A stretch of 64,000 nucleotides of DNA from the NCBI RefSeq assembly GCF_000410515.1, contig NC_021500.1:992001-1056000 (forward strand), read 5' to 3'. Positions within the stretch are counted from its first letter, which is position 1, and each line of letters starts with the position of its first letter. The position numbers were made by a program, and so were the translations under genes. Source of the DNA: Enterobacter sp. R4-368. GTDB taxonomy: Bacteria > Pseudomonadota > Gammaproteobacteria > Enterobacterales > Enterobacteriaceae. Shown here piece after piece: positions 18,746-28,883 of this stretch. Below the pieces are notes generated by a model. It did not search any database. It saw only the letters and a program-made list of their open reading frames with translations, and was not told where the DNA came from.

Positions 18746-18972
18746 ACATCGTGCCCGATTACCGTCTTGATATGAGCGGCGAGCCCTGCCCTTACCCGGC
18801 TGTTGCGACGCTTGAAGCGATGCCGCAGTTAAAAAAAGGCGAGATCCTAGAAGTGATAAGCGACTGCCCGCAATCCATTAATAATATTCCGCTTGATGCG
18901 CGTAATCATGGCTATACCGTGCTGGATATTCAGCAAGATGGGCCGACGATCCGGTATTTGATACAAAAATAA
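18742..18972 (+). CDS. yedF: YedF, TusA/SirA-like sulfurtransferase-family protein
   Basis: 76 residues (E. coli 77). TusA-fold protein with the CPYP active-site motif (C16). TusA relatives pass persulfide sulfur; YedF is thought to act in selenium metabolism with YedE. Four-base overlap with yedE shows a two-gene operon. Confidence 0.95.
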   Translation: MNIVPDYRLDMSGEPCPYPAVATLEAMPQLKKGEILEVISDCPQSINNIPLDARNHGYTVLDIQQDGPTIRYLIQK

Positions 18973-18988
18973 GGTTTTACCTGTACTC

Positions 18989-19052
18989 CGCCCCCAGGCT
19001 AACGATAAAATTAGCCGCTGTAATTACAACGGAATGCATTAGCCTGGGGGCG
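18989..19052. repeat. Nested inverted repeats upstream of the WcbI-like gene
   Basis: A perfect 14-bp inverted repeat (CGCCCCCAGGCTAA at 18989-19002, its complement at 19039-19052) with 36 nt between the arms. The spacer holds a second, imperfect 18-bp palindrome at 19015-19032. The right arm ends 8 nt before the start codon of the next gene, and its G-run is the only Shine-Dalgarno-like purine stretch, so folding could hide the ribosome-binding site. An operator or a yedF terminator are alternatives; no T-run follows. Confidence 0.75.
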
Positions 19053-19060
19053 TTTATAAA

Positions 19061-19903
19061 ATGAAATTAGCATTAATTGGTAATTGCCAACTTGAAGTTC
19101 TGGGAAATTTGATAATGAACGTCAGCGGGCTGCATGAAGGGAAGTTTGACGGCATTTTCAATATGCCTATTTATAAACTTAACGAAAATAATGACTTCAT
19201 TAACTTCTATCACGAATTAGAACAGTGTGATTTCATTTTTATGCAGCATCATGCAGAAAAATGGGGACCGTTTTCAACAGCAGCCTTAAGCCAATTCTTC
19301 GATATCACCATGCTACCGACCATGGAATCCCGCGTTTCAACGCCGCAGCTCGGGTACTATACAGATAAAATCCCTGATTTTATGGTCTACGTCGATTACC
19401 GCATGCTGCATCTTTATCTCACCAATGTGAGTATTCAAAACGTGGTGGAAGCGTACCATTCCGTGAGTTTTTCCAGTGAAAAACAAACCAATATGCTTAA
19501 AGAAGATGCGTTGAAATACCGCACACTATTTCAACAAGGCAAGCTTTATTTCGATTATTCAGAAGAGTATTTCCGCACCCTTTCCGCTAATCCGGATTGC
19601 TACTCAACGGTAAGCCACCCGGATAACTATAATCTGAGTTTGTTATTACAAGTGATTTATCATAAATCACTTGGCATTAACGAGAGTTTCGATCTGCAGG
19701 GCAATGATCTGCTTAAAAATTATGTTGCGCCAAAAATTGGCTCAGGTGATAACACGTATCATATGATGCGCCCGACGGGTCTGGCGCTGGCCGGTAAAAT
19801 TAATTATGCCTTTTTTGACAGCCAGAATCGGCGTGCGCTTAAACAAGCGCTGGTTAACTCCTCTTACTATACCGGTCTGGAAGACTGCTACCAGAACCTG
19901 TAA
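19061..19903 (+). CDS. WcbI-like polysaccharide biosynthesis / putative acyltransferase protein
   Basis: 280 residues. The N-terminal LALIGNCQLEVL carries the GNCQ motif of the WcbI family (Burkholderia capsule protein, putative acetyltransferase or CoA-binding fold). The rest is weakly conserved and mixed alpha/beta, without signal peptide or membrane segments. The gene is visibly more AT-rich than its neighbours and sits where E. coli has yedK and other genes, suggesting transfer. A good terminator follows. Role unknown; modification of surface glycans, perhaps the flagellin glycan, is a guess from family and region only. Confidence 0.65.
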   Translation: MKLALIGNCQLEVLGNLIMNVSGLHEGKFDGIFNMPIYKLNENNDFINFYHELEQCDFIFMQHHAEKWGPFSTAALSQFFDITMLPTMESRVSTPQLGYYTDKIPDFMVYVDYRMLHLYLTNVSIQNVVEAYHSVSFSSEKQTNMLKEDALKYRTLFQQGKLYFDYSEEYFRTLSANPDCYSTVSHPDNYNLSLLLQVIYHKSLGINESFDLQGNDLLKNYVAPKIGSGDNTYHMMRPTGLALAGKINYAFFDSQNRRALKQALVNSSYYTGLEDCYQNL

Positions 19904-19927
19904 TTCGCCGGGTGTTTTCCTGCTCCC

Positions 19928-19953
19928 AAAAAAGCCCTTTGCAGGGCTTTTTT
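19928..19953 (+). terminator. Terminator after the WcbI-like gene
   Basis: AAAAAAGCCCT, loop TTGC, AGGGCTTTTTT: strong stem with T-run; symmetric, so also usable by the convergent dgcZ gene. Confidence 0.88.
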
Positions 19954-20052
19954 AGTATGGTTGAAAATAGAGTCAACCGCCGTTAATAACAGCCCCCTTG
20001 CTGATAGTATTGAACACGATATAAAACAAATCGCACCAGGGATAATGGAATA

Positions 20053-20949
20053 TTAATGGGTAATAAGGTGAATCTCACCGCCTTCATCCATAAACATACA
20101 GCGATTGCGCCCGGTCTGTTTTCCCCGATACATCGCCGCATCGGCTCTTTTCACGACGATGCCAATAGACTCTCCATCCCATGCCTGAGTCACACCGATG
20201 GTCACCGTAATGTTAAGCGCTTTATCGTCGTAGTGAATGGCTGACGCTGCAACCGACTCACGCAGGCGCATCGCGGCCATACACGCCTCTCTGTCCGAAG
20301 GCGCATACAGAATAATAATGAACTCCTCACCGCCGTAGCGGTAGGCAGTGTCGCCCCCACGGATCCGATCGCGCAGTTGCTGCGCCAGTTCGCGTAAAAC
20401 GCCATCACCGACCAGATGCCCGTAGGTGTCATTCACATCTTTAAAACGATCGATATCAAGCAGCAACATATACATCTTCCGGTCTGATACTTCTTTCAGT
20501 TGCTGTTCAAACCTTTCATCCAGCATCCTGCGACCTGGCAGCCCGGTTAATATATCAACGCCACCGCGCAGCTTTAATAAATACGTTTTATAGGCGGTCA
20601 CCGCTGCGGAAAATAACGCAAGACGATGCTTAAACTCTGAAAATTTATCAGTATTTGTTTTTTTATCCCTAATCACACACATCAATTCACGGCCGCAGTT
20701 ATGCATTTTAGTGTGTGTCGCATCAATTGCCTGCAGGCAGCTGGATTCCTCCTGATTCGTGGGTTGGTGTCCATCCAGCCAGCGACCGAAATGGCACAGG
20801 TGGTGCGAGTGTGCGTTAATGCTTTCCGACTGATCAATATTATTATTGACCACGCAGGCGAACATATTGATTAACCAATCATAATGCGCATCAACTGCTT
20901 TATTAAGATCAATAAGGATATTATCAATCTGTTGCGTATTCCTGTACAT
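20053..20949 (-). CDS. dgcZ: Zinc-sensing diguanylate cyclase DgcZ (YdeH-type)
   Basis: 298 residues from ATG 20949. A GTG at 20961 and an ATG at 20952 are also open, but starting at 20949 places H22, C52, H79 and H83 exactly where E. coli DgcZ has its zinc ligands, and GAGGG lies 6 nt upstream. N-terminal CZB zinc sensor (1-~125), C-terminal GGDEF domain with GGEEF at 206-210. It makes c-di-GMP from two GTP; in E. coli zinc inhibits it and it promotes poly-GlcNAc biofilm. An RxxD inhibition site (RGGD, 197-200) lies at the proper distance. In E. coli this gene is elsewhere on the chromosome. Confidence 0.92.
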   Translation of the reverse strand: MYRNTQQIDNILIDLNKAVDAHYDWLINMFACVVNNNIDQSESINAHSHHLCHFGRWLDGHQPTNQEESSCLQAIDATHTKMHNCGRELMCVIRDKKTNTDKFSEFKHRLALFSAAVTAYKTYLLKLRGGVDILTGLPGRRMLDERFEQQLKEVSDRKMYMLLLDIDRFKDVNDTYGHLVGDGVLRELAQQLRDRIRGGDTAYRYGGEEFIIILYAPSDREACMAAMRLRESVAASAIHYDDKALNITVTIGVTQAWDGESIGIVVKRADAAMYRGKQTGRNRCMFMDEGGEIHLITH

Positions 20950-21130
20950 CATATCCCTCACCGCGGTGTAATAAGCACTACAGTGTAAAAAAACAAAAGG
21001 TATTTTTATGTAAATATAATAAAATCAGCTAAAGAATCAGATATTTCAGCGCAAGAAATATTTGCAAAAAAGGAAATAAAACCCATTAATTCATGGTAAT
21101 GGCAAAGCACCTGCGTGGAACCAGCGTAAC

Positions 21131-21523
21131 TCAGACAGATACCCACGCCCTGTTTTGCAACACCACGCGGTAGCCGTCATGGTCCTGCCAGCTCTTGCCT
21201 GAAATATCCCAGTAAGGGTTAAACGAAACGACCTCTGTAAACCCGGCTTTGCGCATGGCTTCACAGCGCGCAGCCCATTCATCAGCGTCCGGGTAATAAA
21301 GCACCAGTAAATCCTCTGCCGTCGCAGCAGGTTTAACCGGATGGTGATGACAACGTGTGAATTCGATGTGCCAGGGCGCAGAGCGGTGCCCTACCATCAC
21401 GCCACTGAAGCCCTCATGATCGGTGAAATCCGCAATTTTGCGCAGTTCCAGCGCCTCGCAATACATGCGGCAGCTCAGTTCAAGGTCGGTTACGGGCCGG
21501 GCGATTCTCATATGAGCAAACAT
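21131..21523 (-). CDS. VOC (glyoxalase/bleomycin-resistance) family protein
   Basis: 130 residues, one vicinal-oxygen-chelate unit: RIARPVTDLELSCRMYCEALEL at the start and HDGYRVVLQNR at the end. The family includes metal-dependent dioxygenases, isomerases and antibiotic-binding proteins; the substrate is not clear here. AAGGAGAG precedes ATG 21523. An internal ATG four codons later is a possible alternative. No operon partner is seen. Confidence 0.8.
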   Translation of the reverse strand: MFAHMRIARPVTDLELSCRMYCEALELRKIADFTDHEGFSGVMVGHRSAPWHIEFTRCHHHPVKPAATAEDLLVLYYPDADEWAARCEAMRKAGFTEVVSFNPYWDISGKSWQDHDGYRVVLQNRAWVSV

Positions 21524-21675
21524 TCGTCATCTCTCCTTCGGGCATCGTCAGTGGAAAACGGTAAGCATGACTGTACCCGCAACGGCTATGGTCGATGTGA
21601 TCGTCTGTGCCCACGTAAAGTGGCAGGGAGGGTGCAAAAAGGATTAGGAGGGAAAGCGCGCGAAACACAAAACAA

Positions 21676-21710
21676 GGGAAGATAACCGCCAGCGAGGTGG
21701 TTATCTTCCC
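21676..21710 (-). terminator. Terminator of fliE
   Basis: Fifteen-base-pair stem (GGGAAGATAACCGCC with GGTGGTTATCTTCCC, one G-U) and 5-nt loop AGCGA. In minus orientation a T-rich stretch follows (plus 21663-21675). Confidence 0.85.
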
Positions 21711-21741
21711 ATTATTCGTGGTTATGCGTGAGTCAGAATCA

Positions 21742-22053
21742 CTACACCTGCATGTTCATGATGTCCTGATATGCAGAAACCAGTTTGTTACGTACCTGAA
21801 TGCCCATCTGCAACGAAATCGATGATTTCTGCAAATCGGTCATCACGTCGTTCAGCGCTACGCCCGGCTCACCGAGTGTAAATTTTTCCGCCTGGGTACG
21901 CGCTGCGTTTTGCGTGTCGCTAATGCGATCCAGCGCAGCATGCAGTTGCCCGGCGAAGCTGATAGACGGTTCACTTTCCACGCTCTGATTACGCGCAATC
22001 CCGGCAGTTGCCTGCAGCTGACTGACGACGCTTTCAATGCCCTGTATAGCCAT
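21742..22053 (-). CDS. fliE: Flagellar hook-basal body complex protein FliE
   Basis: 103 residues (E. coli 104). FliE links the MS-ring to the proximal rod and is needed for export gate function. The N-terminal [17 protein letters not shown] and the C-terminal [18 protein letters not shown] are characteristic. Transcribed alone, divergently from fliF, with an FlhDC-type operator in the shared upstream region. Confidence 0.97.
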   Translation of the reverse strand: MAIQGIESVVSQLQATAGIARNQSVESEPSISFAGQLHAALDRISDTQNAARTQAEKFTLGEPGVALNDVMTDLQKSSISLQMGIQVRNKLVSAYQDIMNMQV

Positions 22054-22108
22054 GGTAAATCCCCGGATGGTTTGATACCTGACAAGGTTAACAGCTTGTC
22101 AATGGGAT

Positions 22109-22152
22109 AATGGCGGTAAATAGCGATAAAAAACCAGGTTATTTGAGGCATA
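22109..22152. promoter_or_regulatory. FlhDC operator in the fliE/fliF divergent promoter region
   Basis: A half-site AATGGCGGTAAATAGCG (22109-22125) fits the FlhDC consensus AAYGS-N-AAATARCG; an inverted, weaker half-site GGTTATTTGAGGCATA (22137-22152) follows after 11 nt, the usual 10-12 nt gap. FlhDC activates class II flagellar operons, so fliE and fliF are probably both controlled here. Confidence 0.82.
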
Positions 22153-22278
22153 GAAAATTCGGATTCATCAAATAATGACACTGCCAGTTAATGGACATTT
22201 GTCGAGTTTGCCGACCCGGGAGTCTGTTTTGTTTCTCAACTCAAATAACAACATCCACCCAGAGTTACGAGGTGCGCA

Positions 22279-23979
22279 ATGAGTGCGACTGCAACAACTG
22301 CACCGCAGAATAAATCTCTTGAGTGGCTTAACCGCTTACGCGCGAACCCCAAAATTCCTCTTATGGTGGCCGCTGCAGCAGCGGTTGCCATTGTTGTTGC
22401 TATGGTACTGTGGGCGAAAAGCCCGGACTACCGCACGCTTTATAGCAACCTGTCCGATCAGGACGGCGGCGCTATCGTCACCCAATTGACGCAGATGAAC
22501 GTCCCCTACCGCTTTGCTGACGGTAGCGGTGCTATTGAAGTTCCCGCCGATAAAGTCCAGGAGCTGCGCCTGAAACTGGCTCAACAGGGTCTGCCGAAAG
22601 GCGGCGCTGTCGGTTTTGAACTGTTGGATCAGGAAAAATTTGGTATCAGCCAGTTCAGCGAACAAGTGAACTACCAGCGTGCTCTGGAAGGCGAACTGGC
22701 ACGCACCATCGAAGCACTCGGTCCGGTAAAAGGCGCCCGCGTTCACCTCGCGATGCCAAAACCGTCGCTGTTCGTGCGCGAGCAGAAAGCCCCTTCCGCA
22801 TCCGTGACGGTGAACTTGCAACCGGGACGCGCGCTGGATGATGGCCAGATCAGCGCCGTCGTACACCTCGTTTCCAGCGCGGTGGCAGGTTTACCGCCGG
22901 GCAACGTGACCGTTGTCGATCAGGGCGGTCGTCTGCTGACCCAATCCGGCGTTGCCGGTCGTGACCTGAATGATGCACAACTGAAATACACCGCCGACGT
23001 TGAAGGCCGTATCCAGCGCCGTATCGAAGCGATCCTTGGCCCTATCGTGGGTAACGGCAACGTTCACGCGCAGGTAACGGCGAAACTCGATTTTGCGAAT
23101 AAAGAGCAGACGGAAGAGCAATACACGCCAAACGGCGGCGATCCGTCACAGGCTGTGCTGCGTTCACGTCAGGTAAATAGCAGCGAGCAGATTGGCGGCC
23201 AGTATCCTGGCGGCGTTCCGGGTGCGCTGTCGAACCAGCCTGCTCCGGCGAATACCGCGCCGATTACCACACCGGCTAACCAGCAGAACGGTCAGCAGAA
23301 TCAAAATGCGCAGGGCCAGCAAGGCACGAGCACGGCTAACACCACCACTACCGGGCCGCGTAACACCACGCATAACGAAACCAATAACTACGAAGTCGAC
23401 CGTACGATCCGCCACACCAAAATGAATGTCGGCGATATCGAGCGCCTCTCTGTTGCGGTGGTGGTCAACTATCGTTCACTGCCGGGTGGCAAAACCGCCG
23501 CGCTGACAGCCGACCAGATTAAACAGATTGAAGATTTGACTCGCGAAGCGATGGGTTACACCGAGAAACGCGGTGACACCCTGAACGTCGTCAACTCGCC
23601 GTTCAACGCAACGGATGATGTTGGTGGTCAGCTCCCGTTCTGGCAACAGCAGTCGTTTATCGATCAGCTGATGTCCGCAGGTCGCTGGTTGCTGGTGCTC
23701 ATCGTGGCGTGGCTGCTGTGGCGTAAAGCCGTACGTCCGCAGCTGGTACGCCGCCAGGAAGAGGCGAAAGCCTTGCAGGAAGCGCAACAAGCCAAAGCGG
23801 AAATCGAAGAATCGGTGGAAGTTCGCCTCAGCAAAGACGAACAGAACCAGCAGCGTCGCTCTAACCAGCGCCTGAGCGCCGAGGTGATGAGCCAGCGTAT
23901 TCGCGAAATGTCAGATAACGATCCGCGCGTCGTGGCGCTGGTCATTCGCCAGTGGATGAGTAACGAACATGAGCAATAA
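22279..23979 (+). CDS. fliF: Flagellar MS-ring protein FliF
   Basis: 566 residues (E. coli 552). Inner-membrane ring that anchors the rod and the C-ring. First membrane segment near residues 28-50, YscJ-like periplasmic domains, a low-complexity Gln/Asn/Thr-rich stretch around 330-370, second membrane segment near 465-485, and the cytoplasmic FliG-binding tail ending [16 protein letters not shown] precedes ATG 22279. fliG starts 11 nt before its stop, so the two are coupled. Confidence 0.97.
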   Translation: MSATATTAPQNKSLEWLNRLRANPKIPLMVAAAAAVAIVVAMVLWAKSPDYRTLYSNLSDQDGGAIVTQLTQMNVPYRFADGSGAIEVPADKVQELRLKLAQQGLPKGGAVGFELLDQEKFGISQFSEQVNYQRALEGELARTIEALGPVKGARVHLAMPKPSLFVREQKAPSASVTVNLQPGRALDDGQISAVVHLVSSAVAGLPPGNVTVVDQGGRLLTQSGVAGRDLNDAQLKYTADVEGRIQRRIEAILGPIVGNGNVHAQVTAKLDFANKEQTEEQYTPNGGDPSQAVLRSRQVNSSEQIGGQYPGGVPGALSNQPAPANTAPITTPANQQNGQQNQNAQGQQGTSTANTTTTGPRNTTHNETNNYEVDRTIRHTKMNVGDIERLSVAVVVNYRSLPGGKTAALTADQIKQIEDLTREAMGYTEKRGDTLNVVNSPFNATDDVGGQLPFWQQQSFIDQLMSAGRWLLVLIVAWLLWRKAVRPQLVRRQEEAKALQEAQQAKAEIEESVEVRLSKDEQNQQRRSNQRLSAEVMSQRIREMSDNDPRVVALVIRQWMSNEHEQ

Positions 23980-24967
23980 TCTTTCCGGAACGGACAAAAG
24001 CGTCATCCTGCTGATGACCATTGGCGAAGATCGCGCGGCTGAGGTGTTCAAACACCTCTCCGCCCGCGAAGTCCAGCACTTGAGTACCGCGATGGCCAGC
24101 GTACGTCAGATCTCCAACAAACAGCTGATGGACGTATTGCAGGAGTTCGAGAACGAAGCGGAACAATTCGCGGCGCTGAACATCAACGCCAACGATTACC
24201 TGCGTTCGGTGCTGGTCAAAGCCCTCGGCGAAGAGCGTGCCTCCAGCCTGCTGGAAGATATCCTCGAAACGCGCGATACCACCAGCGGCATCGAAACGCT
24301 CAACTTTATGGAGCCGCAGAGCGCCGCCGACCTTATCCGCGACGAACACCCGCAGATCATCGCCACTATCCTTGTGCACCTCAAACGTTCTCAGGCGGCG
24401 GATATCCTTGCGCTGTTTGATGAGCGTATGCGCCACGATGTGATGCTGCGTATCGCCACCTTCGGCGGCGTACAGCCTGCCGCACTGGCGGAACTGACCG
24501 AAGTGCTGAACAACCTGCTCGACGGCCAGAACCTCAAGCGCAGCAAAATGGGCGGCGTGAGAACCGCGGCGGAAATCATCAACCTGATGAAAACGCAGCA
24601 GGAAGAAGCCGTTATTACCGCCGTTCGCGAGTTCGACGGCGAGCTGGCGCAGAAAATTATCGACGAGATGTTCCTGTTCGAAAACCTGGTGGATGTGGAC
24701 GACCGCAGCATCCAGCGCCTGCTGCAGGAAGTGGATTCCGAATCCCTGCTGGTTGCCCTCAAAGGTGCCGAGCAACCGCTGCGCGAGAAGTTCCTGCGCA
24801 ACATGTCGCAACGTGCGGCAGATATTCTGCGCGACGACTTGGCCAACCGTGGGCCGGTGCGTCTGTCTCAGGTGGAAAACGAACAGAAAGCCATCCTGCT
24901 CATCGTTCGCCGTCTGGCGGAGACCGGCGAGATGGTAATTGGCAGCGGCGAGGATACCTATGTCTAA
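23969..24967 (+). CDS. fliG: Flagellar motor switch protein FliG
   Basis: 332 residues (E. coli 331). C-ring rotor protein that receives torque from MotA. The middle domain carries the EHPQ motif ([14 protein letters not shown]) and the C-terminal domain the charged torque helix ([23 protein letters not shown] is the region, residues ~247-270). Overlaps fliF by 11 nt and fliH by 8 nt. Confidence 0.97.
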   Translation: MSNNLSGTDKSVILLMTIGEDRAAEVFKHLSAREVQHLSTAMASVRQISNKQLMDVLQEFENEAEQFAALNINANDYLRSVLVKALGEERASSLLEDILETRDTTSGIETLNFMEPQSAADLIRDEHPQIIATILVHLKRSQAADILALFDERMRHDVMLRIATFGGVQPAALAELTEVLNNLLDGQNLKRSKMGGVRTAAEIINLMKTQQEEAVITAVREFDGELAQKIIDEMFLFENLVDVDDRSIQRLLQEVDSESLLVALKGAEQPLREKFLRNMSQRAADILRDDLANRGPVRLSQVENEQKAILLIVRRLAETGEMVIGSGEDTYV

Positions 24968-25676
24968 TGAATTGCCGTGGAAAGTCTGGAAGCCGGACGA
25001 TCTGGCCCTCCCGCTGGCCGCCGAGTTCGCTCCCCTGCTGACGAAAGAGTCGTCGTCAGCCGCTGAAGCGGACGGCGAAGAAGATGAGATATCAGAAGAG
25101 CAAAAGCTGCAGCAGCAGTTAGCGCAGATCCAGATGCAGGCGCACGACGCCGGGTATAACGCCGGTCTGGCGGAAGGCCGCAAAGCGGGTCACGACGTCG
25201 GCTACCAGGAAGGTCTGGCGCAGGGGCGCGAAGATGGTCTCAACCAGGCGCGCCAGCAACAGGCGCCAATCCATGCGCGTATGCAGCAGCTGGTCAGCGA
25301 ATTCCAGTACACGCTGGATGCGCTGGACAGCGTTATCGCCTCGCGTCTGATGCAGATGGCGCTGGAAGCCGCGCGCCAGGTGTTAGGCCAGGTGCCGGTT
25401 GTTGATAACAGCGCGCTGATCAAGCAGATCCAGCATTTAATCCAGCAGGAGCCGCTTTTCAGCGGGAAACCGCAATTGCGCGTGCATCCGGACGATTTGC
25501 AGCGCGTGGAAGAGATGCTTGGCGCAACCCTCAGCCTGCACGGCTGGCGTTTGCGTGGCGACCCGACCCTGCATCCGGGCGGGTGCAAAGTGTCCGCCGA
25601 TGAAGGCGATCTCGACGCCAGCGTAGCAACACGCTGGCAGGAACTGTGCCGTCTGGCGGCGCCGGGAGTAGTTTAA
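24960..25676 (+). CDS. fliH: Flagellar export ATPase regulator FliH
   Basis: 238 residues from ATG 24960, inside the end of fliG; the [15 protein letters not shown] start is the family N-terminus, so earlier in-frame ATG codons are rejected. FliH forms a stator-like dimer that binds FliI and anchors it to the C-ring. A glycine repeat helix ([25 protein letters not shown] region, 70-95, GxxxG pattern) is visible. Its stop overlaps fliI as TAATG. Confidence 0.95.
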   Translation: MSNELPWKVWKPDDLALPLAAEFAPLLTKESSSAAEADGEEDEISEEQKLQQQLAQIQMQAHDAGYNAGLAEGRKAGHDVGYQEGLAQGREDGLNQARQQQAPIHARMQQLVSEFQYTLDALDSVIASRLMQMALEAARQVLGQVPVVDNSALIKQIQHLIQQEPLFSGKPQLRVHPDDLQRVEEMLGATLSLHGWRLRGDPTLHPGGCKVSADEGDLDASVATRWQELCRLAAPGVV

Positions 25677-27046
25677 TGACCGCACGTTTGACCCGCTGGC
25701 TAACGACGCTGGATAACTTTGAAGTCAAAATGGCGCAGCTGCCCGCTGTGCGCCGTTATGGTCGGCTGACCCGCGCGACCGGGCTGGTGCTGGAAGCCAC
25801 CGGCCTGCAGCTGCCGCTGGGCGCGACCTGCATTATTGAGCGTCAGGACGGTGTCGAAACGCGCGAAGTCGAATGCGAAGTGGTTGGCTTCAACGGCCAG
25901 CGCCTGTTTTTAATGCCGCTGGAAGAAGTTGAAGGTATTTTGCCTGGCGCGCGCGTTTATGCCCGCAGCGTGTTAGGTGATGGTTTGCAAAGCGGTAAAC
26001 AGCTGCCGCTCGGCCCTGCCCTGCTTGGCCGCGTGCTGGATGGCGGCGGCAAGCCGCTCGACGGTCTGCCTGCACCGGAAACCGGTGAGACCGGCGCACT
26101 GGTCACGCAGCCGTTTAACCCCTTACAACGTACGCCGATTGAGCATGTGCTGGATACCGGCGTACGCGCCATTAACGCCCTGCTGACCGTCGGTCGTGGT
26201 CAGCGTATGGGTCTGTTCGCCGGTTCCGGCGTCGGTAAAAGCGTGCTGTTAGGCATGATGGCCCGTTATACCCAGGCCGACGTTATTGTCGTCGGGCTGA
26301 TTGGTGAACGTGGCCGCGAAGTAAAAGATTTTATCGAGAACATCCTTGGCGCAGAAGGCCGCGCACGTTCGGTGGTGATTGCCGCCCCGGCAGACGTTTC
26401 TCCTTTATTGCGTATGCAGGGCGCTGCGTACGCGACGCGCATTGCTGAAGATTTCCGCGACCGCGGTCAGCATGTGCTTCTGATCATGGACTCCCTGACG
26501 CGTTATGCCATGGCGCAGCGTGAAATCGCGCTGGCAATTGGCGAACCGCCAGCGACGAAAGGTTATCCCCCTTCTGTCTTCGCCAAATTACCGGCGCTGG
26601 TGGAACGCGCGGGGAACGGTATTCACGGCGGCGGTTCGATCACCGCGTTTTATACCGTTCTGACCGAAGGGGATGACCAGCAGGATCCGATCGCTGACTC
26701 CGCACGAGCCATTCTTGATGGGCACATTGTCTTGTCCCGCCGCCTGGCGGAAGCCGGTCACTACCCGGCCATTGACATTGAAGCCTCTATCAGCCGTGCG
26801 ATGACAGCGTTAATTACGGAACAACATTACGCCAGAGTCCGGAACTTTAAGCAGTTGCTGTCGAGCTTCCAGCGTAACCGCGATCTGGTTAGCGTTGGCG
26901 CATATGCGCGCGGTAGCGACCCAATGCTGGATAAAGCCATCGCATTGTGGCCACACCTGGAAGCCTTCCTGCAGCAGGGCATTTTTGAACGTGCCGGGTG
27001 GGAAGATTCAATGCAGGCATTAGAGCTGATCTTCCCGACAGTCTAA
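25676..27046 (+). CDS. fliI: Flagellum-specific ATPase FliI
   Basis: 456 residues from ATG 25676 (E. coli 457). Hexameric ATPase of the type III export apparatus, related to F1-beta. Walker A is [11 protein letters not shown] and Walker B region is [12 protein letters not shown]. The start overlaps the fliH stop by one base; an upstream in-frame start inside fliH is rejected because MTARLTRWL is the family N-terminus. Confidence 0.97.
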   Translation: MTARLTRWLTTLDNFEVKMAQLPAVRRYGRLTRATGLVLEATGLQLPLGATCIIERQDGVETREVECEVVGFNGQRLFLMPLEEVEGILPGARVYARSVLGDGLQSGKQLPLGPALLGRVLDGGGKPLDGLPAPETGETGALVTQPFNPLQRTPIEHVLDTGVRAINALLTVGRGQRMGLFAGSGVGKSVLLGMMARYTQADVIVVGLIGERGREVKDFIENILGAEGRARSVVIAAPADVSPLLRMQGAAYATRIAEDFRDRGQHVLLIMDSLTRYAMAQREIALAIGEPPATKGYPPSVFAKLPALVERAGNGIHGGGSITAFYTVLTEGDDQQDPIADSARAILDGHIVLSRRLAEAGHYPAIDIEASISRAMTALITEQHYARVRNFKQLLSSFQRNRDLVSVGAYARGSDPMLDKAIALWPHLEAFLQQGIFERAGWEDSMQALELIFPTV

Positions 27047-27065
27047 GGTAGTGGAGAGCTGACTT

Positions 27066-27509
27066 ATGACGCAAAACAGCGCATTAACGACGCTAAAGGA
27101 TTTGGCAGAGAAAGAAGTTGACGACGCCGCACTGAAACTGGGTGAGATGCGTCGCGGCTGCCAGCAAGCGGAAGAGCAATTAAAAATGCTGATTGAATAT
27201 CAGCATGAGTATCGCAGCAGTCTGAATAACAACATGAGCCAGGGGATTGATAACCAACGCTGGCAGAATTATCAGCAATTTATTCAGACGCTGGAAAAAG
27301 CGATTGAGCAGCACCGTCAGCAGTTAGCGCAGTGGAATGAAAAAGTCGATAGTGCCCTGGGTAGCTGGCGTGAAAAGAAACAACGTTTACAAGCCTGGCA
27401 AACCTTGCAGGACCGACAAAGCGCCGCGGCGTTACTGGCGGAAAACCGTCTCGATCAGAAAAAAATGGATGAATTTGCACAGCGCGCGTCCCTGAGGAAA
27501 ATAGAATGA
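27066..27509 (+). CDS. fliJ: Flagellar export chaperone/stalk protein FliJ
   Basis: 147 residues, the E. coli length. A coiled-coil protein that sits in the FliI hexamer pore and couples it to FlhA; long helices with many Gln, Glu and Lys are evident. GGAGAG precedes ATG 27066; it overlaps fliK by 4 nt (ATGA). Confidence 0.95.
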   Translation: MTQNSALTTLKDLAEKEVDDAALKLGEMRRGCQQAEEQLKMLIEYQHEYRSSLNNNMSQGIDNQRWQNYQQFIQTLEKAIEQHRQQLAQWNEKVDSALGSWREKKQRLQAWQTLQDRQSAAALLAENRLDQKKMDEFAQRASLRKIE

Positions 27510-28780
27510 TCAACTTGTCAAAACTGTTAATGACAGAATCCGATGCCACCACCGGTGTACAAGCCGGCAAAAGCGGCGGCGATTCTGCACAAGATTTCCT
27601 CGCTCTGCTGACGGGTGCAATGACCGGCGGCCAGGGACAGGAGAGCGATGCGCCGATTACGCTTGCCGATCTGCAGGCAGCCGCCCTGAGCGGCAAGCTG
27701 GCGAAAGGCAACCTGGCGGCAACCGCAGCTACCGGCGAAGAGACGCAGGCACAAACACCGGCGCAAAAACTGGCGGAACTGCTGGCGCGCCAGAGCGCGA
27801 AAAGCGATGTGATTGCCTCAGCGGCAAGCGACGCTGACGTGCAAAAACTGTTTTCTGGCCTCACACCTGCGGCGAAAACCGATGTGCTGGCCGCGTTAAG
27901 CAAAACGGCTAAAGCCACTGACAGCGAAAACAAAACCGATTTAAATGATGAAGAGCTGGCAGGTTTAAGCGCGCTGATGGCGATGCTGCCGCATCAACAA
28001 GCTGCGCAGTTAAACAACGCCAGCGCCCAACCGGCTACCGCGACAAGCGGTATTGATGTGGCCAAAGCAGCAAACCGCGCACTGAATACCAGTTCACTGA
28101 CGACAGATACTGATTTACCGCGCGGCAGCGCGAAAAATGACAGCCCTGCCAGCACCGCGCCGTTCCATGTAGCGGATGATGCCCAGCAGACGGCGGTGCT
28201 CGCCTCTTCTTCTGCGGCGGTGAAGAAAGATAATGACAACGCGCTACAAACCACCAATACCACGGCCAGCATCGCACCGGTGACGACTACCGCCAGTGCC
28301 GCCCAGGCCAGCACGCCTGTCGCCGCACCGGTGATCAGCGCACCGCTGGGCAGCCATGAGTGGCAGCAGAATATCAGCCAGCATGTCACGCTCTTTACCC
28401 GCCAGGGCCAGCAGAGCGCGGAGCTGCGTCTGCACCCGGAAGATCTGGGTCAGGTTCAGATTTCTATTAAGCTTGAAGATAACCAGGCGCAGTTGCAGAT
28501 GGTTTCAGCGCACAGTCATGTTCGCCAGGCACTGGAAGCGGCGCTGCCGATGTTGCGTACCTCGCTTGCAGAAAACGGCATTCAGCTGGGTCAGAGCAAT
28601 ATCAGCAGCGAGTCTTTTGCCGGTCAGCAGCAGCAACAGCAGGCCTCTCAACAGCAGCAACAGGCTTCACGTTCGGGCGCAGGCGATCTGTTTGGCGCGG
28701 ATGATGGCGACGCGTTAGTCACCCCGGCAAGCCTGCAATCTGCGGCTCGCGGTAACGGCGCAGTCGACATCTTTGCCTAA
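27506..28780 (+). CDS. fliK: Flagellar hook-length control protein FliK
   Basis: 424 residues (E. coli 375, Salmonella 405), a secreted molecular ruler that switches export from rod/hook to filament substrates. The N-terminal two thirds are Ala/Thr/Ser-rich and low in complexity, as usual. The conserved C-terminal switch domain includes [13 protein letters not shown] and [14 protein letters not shown]. Gln-rich tracts (QQQQQQ at ~373 and ~381) near the end lengthen the tail and may be slippage-prone. Confidence 0.94.
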   Translation: MINLSKLLMTESDATTGVQAGKSGGDSAQDFLALLTGAMTGGQGQESDAPITLADLQAAALSGKLAKGNLAATAATGEETQAQTPAQKLAELLARQSAKSDVIASAASDADVQKLFSGLTPAAKTDVLAALSKTAKATDSENKTDLNDEELAGLSALMAMLPHQQAAQLNNASAQPATATSGIDVAKAANRALNTSSLTTDTDLPRGSAKNDSPASTAPFHVADDAQQTAVLASSSAAVKKDNDNALQTTNTTASIAPVTTTASAAQASTPVAAPVISAPLGSHEWQQNISQHVTLFTRQGQQSAELRLHPEDLGQVQISIKLEDNQAQLQMVSAHSHVRQALEAALPMLRTSLAENGIQLGQSNISSESFAGQQQQQQASQQQQQASRSGAGDLFGADDGDALVTPASLQSAARGNGAVDIFA

Positions 28781-28795
28781 ACGCCAGAGGTAGCA

Positions 28796-28848
28796 TGATT
28801 ATCCCCGTCTTTTCCGCGCTTTGACGGGAGCAGGACACGGGATAATCA
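28796..28848. repeat. Inverted repeat between fliK and fliL
   Basis: Perfect 10-bp arms TGATTATCCC (28796-28805) and GGGATAATCA (28839-28848). A competing inner hairpin, CCCGTC with GACGGG (28804-28809/28823-28828), shares part of the left arm. No T-run follows, so it is not a plain terminator. It may protect or partly separate fliFGHIJK and fliLMNOPQR transcripts (inference). Confidence 0.65.
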
Positions 28849-28883
28849 GCTCATAAGCAGTACTAACAGGAAGCCCGTAACAG

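Noticed and set aside
23942..25183. 413-codon minus-strand frame across fliF, fliG and fliH
   Set aside because: Antisense shadow of the well-supported flagellar genes, with no family resemblance.
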